Part shown: positions 1 through 10,184 of the stretch, piece by piece
Layout of the letters: every line of letters begins with the position of its first letter
Numbering within the stretch: position 1 is the first letter of the stretch
From: Cyanophora paradoxa
Lineage: Eukaryota; Glaucocystophyceae; Cyanophorales; Cyanophoraceae
Direction of reading: 5' to 3'
Length of the DNA: 64,000 bases
Assembly: GCA_004431415.1 (NCBI GenBank)
Contig: QPMI01000062.1
Location: 186,001 to 250,000 of the forward strand
Made by a program: the position numbers and the translations under genes
Notes under the pieces: model-generated
Databases searched by the model: none
What the model saw: only the letters and a program-made list of their open reading frames with translations
Told to the model about the DNA's origin: nothing

Positions 1-2911
1 CGCGCACGCCGCGGCCGACGGCGGCTCCGTGCAGATCGTGTCCACCCTCCTCGCCCTCGGCTCCGACCCCTTCCTCAAGGCGCGCCTCCCCTCCCCGCCC
101 GCCCCTCGCCTCCCGGCCGGCGCCGCTGATCATGAGCGAGGGCCCCCAGAATGCGTCCGGGGACAACGCTCTGTTCGCTGCACTGCGCGGGCCCGACTGC
201 AAGGCTGAAGTTGTCAAGGCGCTCCTGGACGCGCACCCGAGCCTCGCCGATGCGTTAGGTGACAGCGCCTTGCGCCCTCGCGCGGCCGGCACGTGACCGT
301 CGGCTCGGGATCACAGACACGCACGGGGAGAGCGCTCTGTTTGCCGCGTTGCGAGGGTCCGTCTGCAAGGCTGAGGTTCTCGGGGCGCTCTTGGGCGCCC
401 GCCCGAGTCTTGCCCGCACCACCGGTGCTCGGGACCCCCTCCGCTCTGTGTTGCAGCCGCAGCTGACATGAGTTGCGATGCGGCCGCAGACGCCCAGGGC
501 CGGAGCCCCATCGCCATGCTCGCGCACTCCGAATGGAGCTCCGCGCTCGCTGGCAAAGTGGCGGCCCTCACGGCGGCGGGGGCCATCGAGTGGGGCGAGG
601 ATGCGGCGAGGCTGCTGCGCGTGGCGGTCCTGGAGAACAGCGAGGAGGTCGTCCGCCGCCTCCTCGCCCTCCCGGGGGCCGACCCCGGCGCCGCCCTCGC
701 CTCCTGGACCGACGCCGGCGTGCGCCGGCCGGGCGGCGTGACGCCCCTCATGGAGGCGATGACGGACTGGAGGGACGGGTGCACGTGGCGGGCGCTGCTC
801 GCCGTGCCGGACATCGACGTCGACGCCCGCGACGACGCCGGCCGCACCGTCCTCCACCACGTCGCCGTGGACGACGGGTACTACGGCTGCAGGGACGGGC
901 CCTCGCAGCTGGAGGCGCTCCTCGAGCACCCCGTCGACCTCAACGCCGTCGACGGCAAGGGCTTCACCGCCCTGCACCTCCTCCTCCTCGCCTCGGGCTC
1001 GCTGCTCCCTCCGCAATCGCGCGCCAAGATCCAGAAGCTGCTCGGTGCGTTCGACGCCGGTTGGCATCCACAAGGCCCGACCACGAGCGCGACTGACTGC
1101 GTGTGCGGGGGCAGAGAGGCGGGAGTTGGACCCGAACATGCGGGACCCGGCCGGCCTCCCCCCGCTCTTCCTCGCCGTCAGGCGCAAGGCGCACGACGTG
1201 CTCCAGGCGCGTCGCCCCGGCTCTGCTTGCCCGCCCCCGGGCCCGGGCCCGGCCCGCCGGCTGCAGTGGGGCCTGAGAGACGGGCGCCGCAGCTCCTCCT
1301 CGACCGCCCGGACCTGGACGTGAACGCGACGGCGGAGGGCGGGAAGTGCGCCGCCCTCGCCCCCCGGCCCCCTCGGCGCGGCTGCGGGTTCGACGGCGGG
1401 CGCGGCGCAGGACGGCCCTCTGGCTGGCCTGCGCGGAGCACGACTGGTGGTCGGCGAGGCGGATCCTGAGGTTCCCCGGCGTCGACGTGCACCGGGCCCC
1501 GGCCGGCCGGCCCTCCCCCATCTTCCTCGCAATCTCGGCCCCGTTCGCGAGGGAGGCGGGGGACCCGGAAAGGGCGCTGCACTTCGACGTCCTCGAGGTG
1601 CTCTTCGCGCGGGGCGCCCGCGCCGAGCCGGCCGACGACTCCGGCTACGGCGTCCTCCACCACGTGCCCCGCCCCTGCCTCTCCTGTGCCCCGGCCCGGC
1701 CCGCGCCGACCGCCGGGGCGGGGCGGGGCGGGCGGCAGGTCGTGGCGAACTCGAACGAGGCCGCCACGGCCGATGCCCTCCTCTTCCTCGACGACCCCCG
1801 CGCCGCCTGCGCCCTCCGCGATCCCCAAGGTCCCCGCCCCCTTCCCCCTCCCCCTCTCCCCTCCCCCTCCTCCCCCCCTCCTCCCTCCCCCCTCCTCCTC
1901 CCCCCCTTCCCCCCCCCCCCCCCCCCACCACCACCACCACCTTCACCCGCCCCTCCCCTCCCCCCCGAACTCTCGCTTTTTGCCTCGCCCCGGCCGCTTC
2001 TGACGCCGGGGCGCGCAGGGCGCACGCCGTTCCTCGCCGCCTGCCAGGCCGGGCACTTCGCGAGCGCGAGGGCCCTCCTCCCGCACTCGGACGCCGCCGC
2101 GCAGGCTCGCCCCTCCCGTCCCCTCCGCCCCGCCCCGCCCCCGCGCGCCCCGCCGGGCCGGGCTGAGGTACGGGTAGGACGCGGAGTGGAACGGGGCGCT
2201 GCACGTGAGCGAGAGCATGGCCGGGGGCGGCCTCCCGTTCCTGCACGCGCTGCTCAAAGCCTGTCCCGAGGCGGCCCTCGCGCGCAACCTCGCCGGCCAG
2301 ACCCCGCTCCACCTCCACGCCCGCCGCCACCCCTGGGTCTCGGTGGTGCGGCTGGCGCCGGAGGAGCCGGAGCGGACGGCGGGGGGCGGGGAGGAGGAGG
2401 CCGAGCGGGAGGTCGCGGAGGCGGCGGCCTCCTTCGTCGCCTTCTCCGACCTCCTCGCCACCGACGCCGCCGGCCGCACCCCCGTGCGCCCCGCACGCCC
2501 GCCCCGCCCCTGCAGTGCCCTCCAGCTCGGCCCCGCCGCTGACTCTGCCCCCCGGCCCGCCGGCAGCTGCACGTCGCGGCGGCGGAGGGCGAGGCGGGGC
2601 CCCTCCTCCTCGCGATGCTGCACGACCCGCAGGCGGCCGCCGCGCTCTGCGCGCAGGACCGGGCCGGCTCCACGCCCCTCCACCTCGCCTGCCGGGTGCG
2701 CAGCCGCCTGCAGCCGGCGGCGCTCTCAGCAGCCCCTCTCGCAGAACTCGAGAATAACCGGCCGCAGAACGGGTCGCTGGAGGTGGCGCGGGCGCTCGTG
2801 GAGGGGGCGCGGCGGACGGGAGCGGCGGGGGCGCTCGAGCTGCGCGACCTGTGGGGCCTCCGCCCCGTGGATGCCGCCCCCGCCGCCCTCCGGCCCCTCT
2901 TCGACGAGTAG
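1..2911 (+). CDS. Ankyrin-repeat protein, 5' end cut by window edge
   Basis: Ankyrin-repeat protein of unknown target, presumably a protein-protein interaction scaffold. The first bases are already coding (a repeat ending LLALGSDPFLK). Exons I can join include about 468-1044, 1115-1199, then 1306 onward, about 1739-1828, 2019-2103, 2165-2490, 2568-2687 and 2750-2911 (stop TAG at 2909). Ankyrin signatures are TPLMEAMTDW, DDAGRTVLHHVAVDD, GKGFTALHLLLLAS, RTPFLAACQAGHFASARALL, GQTPLHLHARRH and GSTPLHLACR. Introns are short and C-rich; that at about 1829-2018 is a long pyrimidine run. The intron at about 1200-1305 appears to start with GC, since GC after CAG keeps DVLQ joined to LLLDRPDLDV. Exons near 168-255 and 333-417 are near-copies. 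It converges with the minus-strand gene at 3157. Confidence 0.75.
168..417 (+). repeat. Duplicated exon segment within the ankyrin gene
   Basis: Two adjacent segments, about 168-255 and 333-417, encode near-identical peptides: NALFAALRGPDCKAEVVKAL and SALFAALRGSVCKAEVLGAL. The DNA between them looks intronic. This is a recent tandem exon duplication that adds half-repeat units to the ankyrin protein. Confidence 0.65.
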
Positions 2912-3156
2912 CTGAAGGCGCCAGCCTCCTATTGATTTCTTTCCCCAGGGGAGGGAAGGGGTAGGGTACGGGGAAGGGGAAGGAAAGGGGAAAGAGGGGT
3001 AGGAGATTCCAGCAGCGGGACTACTACTACTAGGCTATCGGGAAGGGGAGGGTACGGGAAAGGGGAGGGGGAGGAAGGGGTAGGAAATGGGGGGGGGGAA
3101 AGAGAGTGGGGATACGAAGTCCAGCCTGGGGGGTATGGGTATGGTCGCTTCCCAGC
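2912..3156. other. Intergenic, between convergent 3' ends
   Basis: A purine-rich GGGAAGGGGA-type low-complexity stretch between two convergent stop codons. It must hold both 3' UTRs. No gene seen. Confidence 0.6.
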
Positions 3157-6100
3157 CTAGAGCAGCTCCGCGTCATCGCTGGGGCACGAGTCCGAGGCGA
3201 CCTCGGCTGGCTTGGGGTCCGGGAACTGCGCGCTGCCGTAGAGGCGCGGGATGGGGTGCCGCCGCGCCCTGCCCCCCTCCGGGGCCCGTTCCCCCTCCAG
3301 CCAGCCTGCCGGCGGTGAGTGGGGCGTAGAGGGGCGGCGGGGGGCCAGGCGCACGTCGAACGAGGCGGCGGGCGCGCTCGGGCCCCACCTCGCCGGGCAG
3401 GCAGCCGTGCCGGTCCCGCGGGGCGCCGGGCCCGCGGGGGCCCCCGCCTCCAGCAGCGCCCGCGCCAGCTCCACGCGCCCCCACTGCCCGCCCCGGCCGC
3501 CCTCAGCCCACGGCCGGGTCGAGGGCGCGGCGGGCCGGGGGCGCACCCGGCACGCGGTGTGGAGAGGGTCGACCCAGTGCGGTCCTGCAGCGCCAGCGCG
3601 GCGCGCGCCTGCGGGGCGGCCAGCATCGCCGCGAGGAGCACGCCGACGCGGCGCCCCGCCGCAACCGCCGCGTGGATCTGCGACGCGCGTTCAAGGGGGC
3701 GCGGGACGCGGGGCCGGCGGGGCGCGCCGGGGTGCGGCCGGCGGCGTCCTGTGCGGCGAGCTCCGAGGCGGCCAGAAGCCCCCGGGCGGCACGGCCCATC
3801 TCCCCACTGCACCCTCTCAGGCCGAGAGGGGGGCGAGGCGAGCCACATGCACACCATTCCACCGTCGGCTCGGGTCGCGGGGCCGGAGTCGGGGCCAGGG
3901 CCGGGGCCGGGCGAGGTCCGTCGCTGTCGGAGCTCTCCCCGAGGACGCCCTGCGGGGCCGGCGGCGCCGGCGCCGTGCGCCACGGCCGGCGCGAGGCGAG
4001 GCGGTGCAGCGGCGTCTCCCCCTCCGCGTTCCGCAGGAGCGCCGCCTGCGAGCGCGGCGCGCTGAGGGCTCGGGGCCGGGGGCCCAGCGCGCCGGGGAGG
4101 CAGGCCGCACCGCGGGGCAGCGCCGCAGGATGTCCGAGACGAGGGCGAAGCCGCCCGCCGCCCCGAAGCGCCCCGCGTGCAGGCAGCTGTTCCCCTCCAG
4201 GTCCTGGTGCAGGGGCGGTCGAGGGGGCGCGGGGGGACGAAACCGGGCGGGAATCGCGCCTGGGCGAGGGGGTCGGAGAAGGGGAGGACGGCAGCCGCGG
4301 CGGCGAAGCAGCCCCTCCGGCACGCCAGGAACAGCGGCGTCCGGCCTGCGGGCGCGGAGGCTTAGAGGGGAGGAGAAGGGGAGGGGAGGGGTGGGGGTGG
4401 GGGGTGGGGGGGGGGGGGGGGGGGGTATCGGGGGCGGACCGAGGGGGTCAGGCACGGCGAGGGCGAGGGCGGGCTCCGGGCATGCGGCCAGGAGCTCGCT
4501 CAGGTGCCCCGCCGGGTCCTTCCCGTTCCCTTCAGCGCCGCTGCCTGCGCGCCGCGGAAGCTCACAAGTCCGCGGGCCGCCGACACGGCGGGCGCGGGGC
4601 GGGCGCACGTAGTGGAAGGCCGTGTAGCCGTGCGCGTCCGTGGAGCCGTCCGGGGCCACGCCGCGCGCGCGGAAGGCGGCGAGGGCCGCCCGGAGCTCCT
4701 CGCGCGAGAGGCCGCGGGCGGACGGGCGGGGCCGGAGGAGCTCGAGGAGGGGCGAGTCGGCCCCGGGGGCCGGCGCGCCGGGTCGGCGCCGGCGGCGAGG
4801 AGGAGCCGGATGATCTCCGCGTTGGGTTCGGCGGCCCTGCACGCCTCCAGCAACGGCGTCCTGGAGCGGGCGCGACCTCAGAGCCAAGGCCGGCTGGAGG
4901 GCGCTGCGGCGGGCACCTTCCAGAGGGGTCGGCGGCGTCCACGTCGACGGGGGCGCCCTGGCCCTGGCCCTGGGGCCGCTCGAGCAGCGCCCGCACGGCC
5001 GCCGCGTCCCCGCGCCGCGCCGCCGCGAGCAGCGGCGTCCGCCCCTTCCCGTCCCGCGCCTCCAGCGCCTCGGGGCCCGCCCGCGCTGCGCCGTCCCCCG
5101 CCCCCGGCGTCGGCCACCGGCGAGCCGTGGCGGCTCGCTCCGGTGCCGAACCCACGAGCTCGGCGTACACGGCGCCCAGCCCCTCGCACGCCGCGAAGTG
5201 GAGGGCCGTGCGCCCGTCGCGCCCGGCCGCGAGCATGTGGAGGCGCCCCGCCGGCCCCGCCGCCTCCAGCAGCACCCGCGCCGCAGGGCCGTTGCCGCTC
5301 GCCGCCGCCCGCACCAGCGGAGTGAGGCCCTCCGCGTCTGCGCCCCTCCCGGCTCAGCGCGCCGTGCACACGCGGCCACACCAGACGCGGGGCCGCCGGG
5401 CACCCGTAATCCCGGCGAGGTCGGGGCGCGCTGTGAGCAGAGTCTGCAAGGCTCTGTCCTTGCCCCGGCGTGCGTAGCCGTGCGCTAGAGTGTCGCCCAT
5501 TCCGTCCTGCTGGGGTATCATCGGACTGGGAGCGCAGCAGGCGGGGGCGGGCCCGCACCACGGCCGTGGGGTCGGCTCCGAGCGCAAGGAGCAGCTGGAG
5601 GCTCTTCTCTCTCGTGCTAGAGGCATCACTAGCCAGGGCGTTCTGCGCATAGTTTGCATGGTTCGGGGGGCGGCGTGGGCGGGCGGCCGCGGGGCCGGGC
5701 GGCGCGCCTCTAGCGGGCTCTCGCCCCTCACGAACGTGCGGGCGTTGGCGAGGGCGGAGAGGCCCCAGCCCCGCAGCGCGTCGAGCCACCCCTCGCCCTG
5801 CCCTGCGCCTGCCCCCGCGCCCACCCTCTCCCCCGCGTGCAGCATCTCTGGGACGAAATACAGGGCCGACATTCCCGGCCACTCGCTGTTCCTGGGGCGA
5901 CGCCGGTCGTGGGCCGCTGCATCGCGCGGCGGCGAGAGCGCAGCGCACCAGTACGCAGAGCCGCGCATCGGGTGCGGCGCATCCCAGGGCCGCGGCTGGC
6001 GGCGGAACGGGGTGGGGAGCATGTGGCAGAGGGGCGAGGCCCCCCGCTCTACCAGCCGTCTCGCCACTTCAAGGCGATCCCAGATGACTGCCTCTGCACC

Positions 6101-7690
6101 GCTCGCATAAACTGACATTGGAGCGAAGGAAACCACGAAGGAAACCGCAGACTCAGGAAAGGGGTGTAGCCCTTGATGTCGGAGCCGTCGAGCCCCGTGC
6201 AAGCGATGTGCTTCGGTAAACGCTCCTGCGAAAGGAGGGATCAGAGTTGGAGCGGGCGCGCCAAGGACCGAGGCAGGGAGGGCGCGCCAGGAGGCCGTCG
6301 AGTTGCGCCAGGCGCTCGGCCGAGGTGCGCCCCGTGCCGCCGGCGAGAACCTCAGGGAACTGTGGCGGGCTCAACGGCCCGGGGGGGATGAGGAGAGGGG
6401 GGGGGGGGGGGGGGGGGGGGGTCTACCTCCGCGTCGAAGTCCTCGGCGTAGACGTGAAGCTCCGGGGGGGCGATGGGCTTGAGCACCCTCCTCAGCTCGC
6501 TGGGGACTCCAGGGAAGCGCGCCTCGGAATCCGCGTCCTCCGGGCCCGGTTCGGGACCCGAGTCCCCCGGGTCCTCCTCCGCGTCCTCCGAGTCCGAATC
6601 CGAGCTCGAGTCCGAGTATAGCGCTGGGCAGGCCGCTCGCTTGGCGAGCTTGACGCGAGCCTTGACCTGCGGAGGCTCAAAAGAGCATGGGCGGGGCGGG
6701 GCCGCGCAGCAGCTACGAGGAAGAGGTGGCGGAGGCGGGGGGCGGCGGGGCTGTCGGCGGCGAGGAGGGCGCGCAGGGCGGCGCGCGAGACGAGAGCCTC
6801 GGCGAGGTCCAGCGAGAGCAGCTCCGGCAGCCTGCTCGCGCGGCGTTCGCCTGGGGCGGCTGCGGCTGCAGCTGCGGTGCGGCCGGAGGACGCGCCTGTG
6901 GCGGACGATTGTGTCGAGGGCGCCCACGGAAGACGACCCGTACATTCGAATCGTGGTCGAGCTGTACAGCGGGTCGGCGAGCGGGGCGGGGCGGGGCGGG
7001 GCGGGGCGGGGCGCACGGGAGGTAGAGGTGGCGGAGGGTTCCGGCGCAGGAGGCGAGGAGCCGTTCGAGGGCGGAGTTTGCGAGAGCCACGCCGGCGGCG
7101 TTGAAGTGCTCGAGGCGCGGGAGCGGCGGCAGGCGCTGAAAGTAGTAGCTCGGCGGCATATTGCCGTCCTCCAAGAAGGCCAGCGAGAGGTGCGTCAGGT
7201 CGGGTGTAGCCTCCAGGCACTGCGCATGCCGGCGCAAGCGACGTCAGCTGAACTTTCAACCTCTAGCGCGTACTGGTGCCGCTAGCTATAGCGCGAGCGC
7301 AAGCGCTTGCGTGCCTTCATGATGTCCTGCTCGGTGAGGCGCCGCCGGGGTGGCGCGCCAGTGTCGTCGTCTATGACGTGGAGACGGGCCAGGCCGTTGA
7401 AGGACAACCGGCGGATGTGCTTCCCCATGCGCTCACACGCCGCCACGATGAAACGCGTGCTGTCATCCCTCTGCACCGCGGTTCGATCCGATCGTGGTGC
7501 ATGGCGGGTCCGGACGCACGGAGAAGATCGGCTCCTCGTACAGGCAGGGGTGCCAGGCCGCCGCCCGGAGCCGGCGCGAGGCGCGGCCGAGGCCCAGCGC
7601 GAGCGCCTGGAGCCCGCCGCCCGCCAGGCGCCGCACGACGTCCACCAGAAGCTCGTCTGCGCTCGACCGGTCAACTCGAGGTGCCGGCAT
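3157..7690 (-). CDS. F-box protein with ankyrin repeats
   Basis: Probable substrate receptor of an SCF-type ubiquitin ligase. The start ATG is at 7690. The first exon encodes an F-box-like helix set (DELLVDVVRRL ... ASRRLRAAAWHPCLYEE). Next come leucine-rich segments (HLSLAFLEDGN, LPELLSLDLAEALV, RLRHLFL), an acidic Ser/Asp stretch near 6530-6620, then many ankyrin repeats from about 6200 down to the stop TAG at 3157 (KGYTPFL, GKGRTPLLAAARRGDAAAV, DGRTALHFAACEGLGAVYA, EGETPLHRLASR). I join the two halves through an intron at about 6241-6297 that starts with GC; it keeps the frame and leads into an ankyrin unit. The alternative is two genes, an F-box/LRR gene (about 6170-7690) and an ankyrin gene (3157-6118). 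Introns contain long sense-strand C runs (4406-4430, 6400-6421). Confidence 0.6.
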
Positions 7691-7902
7691 GGCACGGCAC
7701 AGGAGCACCTGGCAGCATTTCGAGCGCTGAGCTAGAGTCTCCGCGGGGCGCTTCATCTTGTTCCCCTTCATGCGCCATGCTGAGCATGCTCTCCGCGGGG
7801 CGCTTCATCTTGATCCTCGCGCCCGACGGTCGCGCCTCGACGCGCCAAACTGGCCGGGTACGTGAACTTGCGCAGACCGGATCGCATTGAAGAGGCGAAA
7901 GC
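7691..7902. promoter_or_regulatory. Divergent promoter region with a short direct repeat
   Basis: 212 bp between the ATG of the minus-strand F-box gene and the ATG of the plus-strand methyltransferase-like gene, so both promoters must lie here or overlap the genes. A 22-bp word (ctccgcggggcgcttcatct plus tg) occurs twice, at about 7739-7760 and 7791-7812. No TATA box is evident. Confidence 0.45.
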
Positions 7903-9238
7903 ATGCAGCGCTGTCAGGCTCAGTTCGTGGGGGGCGCGGCGGTCACCATCAGCCCGCGGGCGCAGCCTCCATCGGTGCAATCACTCCGGTCGGATTTCAG
8001 CGGCCGGGCGCAGCTGCGGCCGCGCCGAGGCGCTCTTAGAACCGGAGGCGGAGTCATTCGCTTCTCTGTTCAGAGGTCTGCAGCGCGCCGCTTCTCCGTC
8101 CGGGCCTCGGTGGGGGGAGAGGAGAACACGCCCGCGGCCGAGACGCGCGCGGCGCCCGAGGCCGAGGCGGCGGCGGAGGTTGCGGCAAAGAAGGAGACGG
8201 CTGTCGCTGAGCGTGCGCCTTGCCGCTCTTGCGCAACCAAGACGTACGCGTGCTTATTCGTGCGCAGCTGCGGCGTCGTCGGGGGCGGGCGCGTCGGGGG
8301 CGGCGACCGTGCAGGAGCGCCTCCAGCGCGCTCTGGACGGCGCGGTGGCGAACGTGGAGGACGCGCTCGACCCCGCGAAGGTCGGAGCGCCGCCGGGCGG
8401 GCGCGGGATCCGGAGAGCTCACGCGGGGCCAGGTGGCGGAGGCGGGGAAGGAGACGGCCGTGACGGTCGGCAAGAACCTTCTCTCGAGCAACCCGCTGGA
8501 CTACGTCGTCCTGGGCGCGCAGCTCAGCGCGATCGCCGGTGCGCGCGTGCACACTCCACGTGCCCCCCGCGCGCGCCCCGCGCCGGCTCGGCTCAGCGCG
8601 GGCGCAGGGGTCGTGTTCGGGCCGACGCTGATCCCGCAGGCGGACCCCGTGGTGCTGGCTCTCATGGGCCCGGGGATGCTCTACGCCGGCCTCGGCCTCA
8701 TCGCCCTCGGCCTCCTCTCCCTCGGCCCCAAGGTCCCCCCCGCCCCCGCCCCGCCACGCGCGCGCGCCCCCGCTCACCCGCCGCCCGCCCGCCCGCTCGC
8801 AGAACCTGACGCCTTTCATTCGGTGCGGGGGACCCCGGCCTGGCCCGCCCGCCCGCCCGCGCGGGCCACGCGCCTCCCCCGGCCCCCAGCTGACGGCCGG
8901 GGGACGGGGCAGGCCGGCGGAGAACAACGAGCTGGTGGAGTCGTGGGGCTTCCGCCTCGTGCGGCACCCCATCTACGGCGGCCTCGTCATGGCCTCCGTC
9001 GGCTGGTCCGTCGAGCAGGCCTCCCCCACCTCCCTCTTCTTCGCCCTCGCCCTCTTCGCCTTCCTCGACTGGAAGAGCGGCCGCGAGGAGAAGATGCTCG
9101 AGCAGGCGCCCCGCCCCGCCCTCCGCCCCCGCCCGCCCGGCTGGAGCTGACGGGGTGGGGCGGGGCGCAGTTCCACGGGGCGGCGTACAAGAACTACCGG
9201 CGGAAGGTGCCCCGCAAGTTCATCCCCTTCTTCTACTG
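7903..9238 (+). CDS. Isoprenylcysteine methyltransferase-like (ICMT/NnrU-type) membrane protein, probably plastid-targeted
   Basis: Integral membrane methyltransferase-like protein of the ICMT/phospholipid-methyltransferase superfamily. The substrate cannot be read from sequence. The N-terminus (from ATG 7903) is rich in Ser/Arg/Ala and low in acids, like a plastid transit peptide. Hydrophobic segments include PVVLALMGPGMLYAGLGLIA (about 8643-8705) and SLFFALALFAFLDW. The family signature RHPIYGG lies at about 8961-8981, and the protein ends in the typical KVPRKFIPFFY with stop TGA at 9236. The last intron (9106-9170) must start with GC: only this donor joins MLEQ to FHGAAYKNYRR, the conserved family C-terminus. 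It converges with the nitrate transporter gene 0.95 kb downstream. Confidence 0.75.
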
Positions 9239-10184
9239 AGGGCCCCGCCCTTCGACTTTCGAAGCCCCGCCTCGGGCCCCGCCCCCGGGCCCCCCGGGCG
9301 TCCTCCCTTGCGAGCCTCGCAGTTTTCCGCTTTTTTCTTCGCTTTCCTGCTTGCAGCTGCTTTCATGGTTTCAATGCGCGGTTGTTGTGCGTGCTGTGTC
9401 CCTGCGAGGAGACGTGTGCAGATCTAGACTAGGTAGCTATAGGCTGTATTGTGTGCATATTCGATGATCATGATGGCGACCATCGGATCCGATCGCGATG
9501 CTCCGAGGCTCGTCCGGCTGTTTCGAATTCATGATCAATTGCAAGCCTAGGCCTTGAAGTTTCATGATCAGAAATTCCAAGTCTCAGTAGTAGCGCTAGC
9601 TGGGCAGTGGCAAGCCCTACTAGCTATAGGCCCCAGGCGCCGGCTGATGATGAGGCACATGTACAGCTGCAGCGACCTGTGTCAGACAAGCCTGCCACTG
9701 CCAGGCTGTGTCAGACACTGGGCTCCTGCATGCGCAGCTGCCAGGCTGCAGCTGGCAGAAGCATCCGATGCCATGATGATCATGATCAGTACCGTGCCAC
9801 GGTGGAGATCAGACGCTGAGCGACTCTTAACTTGAAATCCGATGATCAATCGCAAAGACACGTGACTCAGTGAGGCCTTGTCAAGTTGAAGAATTCGAAG
9901 AGCTGATCATGAGTCGCCGAAGATGAAGTCTTGGAGTTTCATGATCAGCCTGGCAGACGTCGACTCCAGAAAATCAGTTATCGATTAAATATTGCCAGAC
10001 TTTTTAGACACTTTAATTTCAGCAGCAGCCGCTGAGCCAACCTGCAAGATAAATTCGAAGAAGCCTTGAAGCCCAAAGGGCAATCAATGTTCACAGTTTC
10101 ACGGAGGCCGCCTCAAGCACGGGGGTTCGACATCAAGCGCTACTAGGCTACGCACAGGTCACTGATTCACTGAGTCGAGCGGCT
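9239..10184. other. AT-richer intergenic island between convergent genes
   Basis: About 0.95 kb with clearly lower GC than the genes and no credible exon. It is rich in tgatcatgatc-type words and in inverted words such as cagctgccaggctgcagctg (near 9736-9757). Similar words recur in the islands at about 48,030-48,060 and 62,430-62,480, suggesting relics of a dispersed repeat. It must contain the 3' UTRs of both neighbours. Confidence 0.5.

Noticed and set aside
255-2330. 691-codon minus-strand frame across the first ankyrin gene
   Set aside because: Antisense shadow: an Arg/Gly/Pro-rich product, while the plus strand gives clear ankyrin repeats with proper splice sites.
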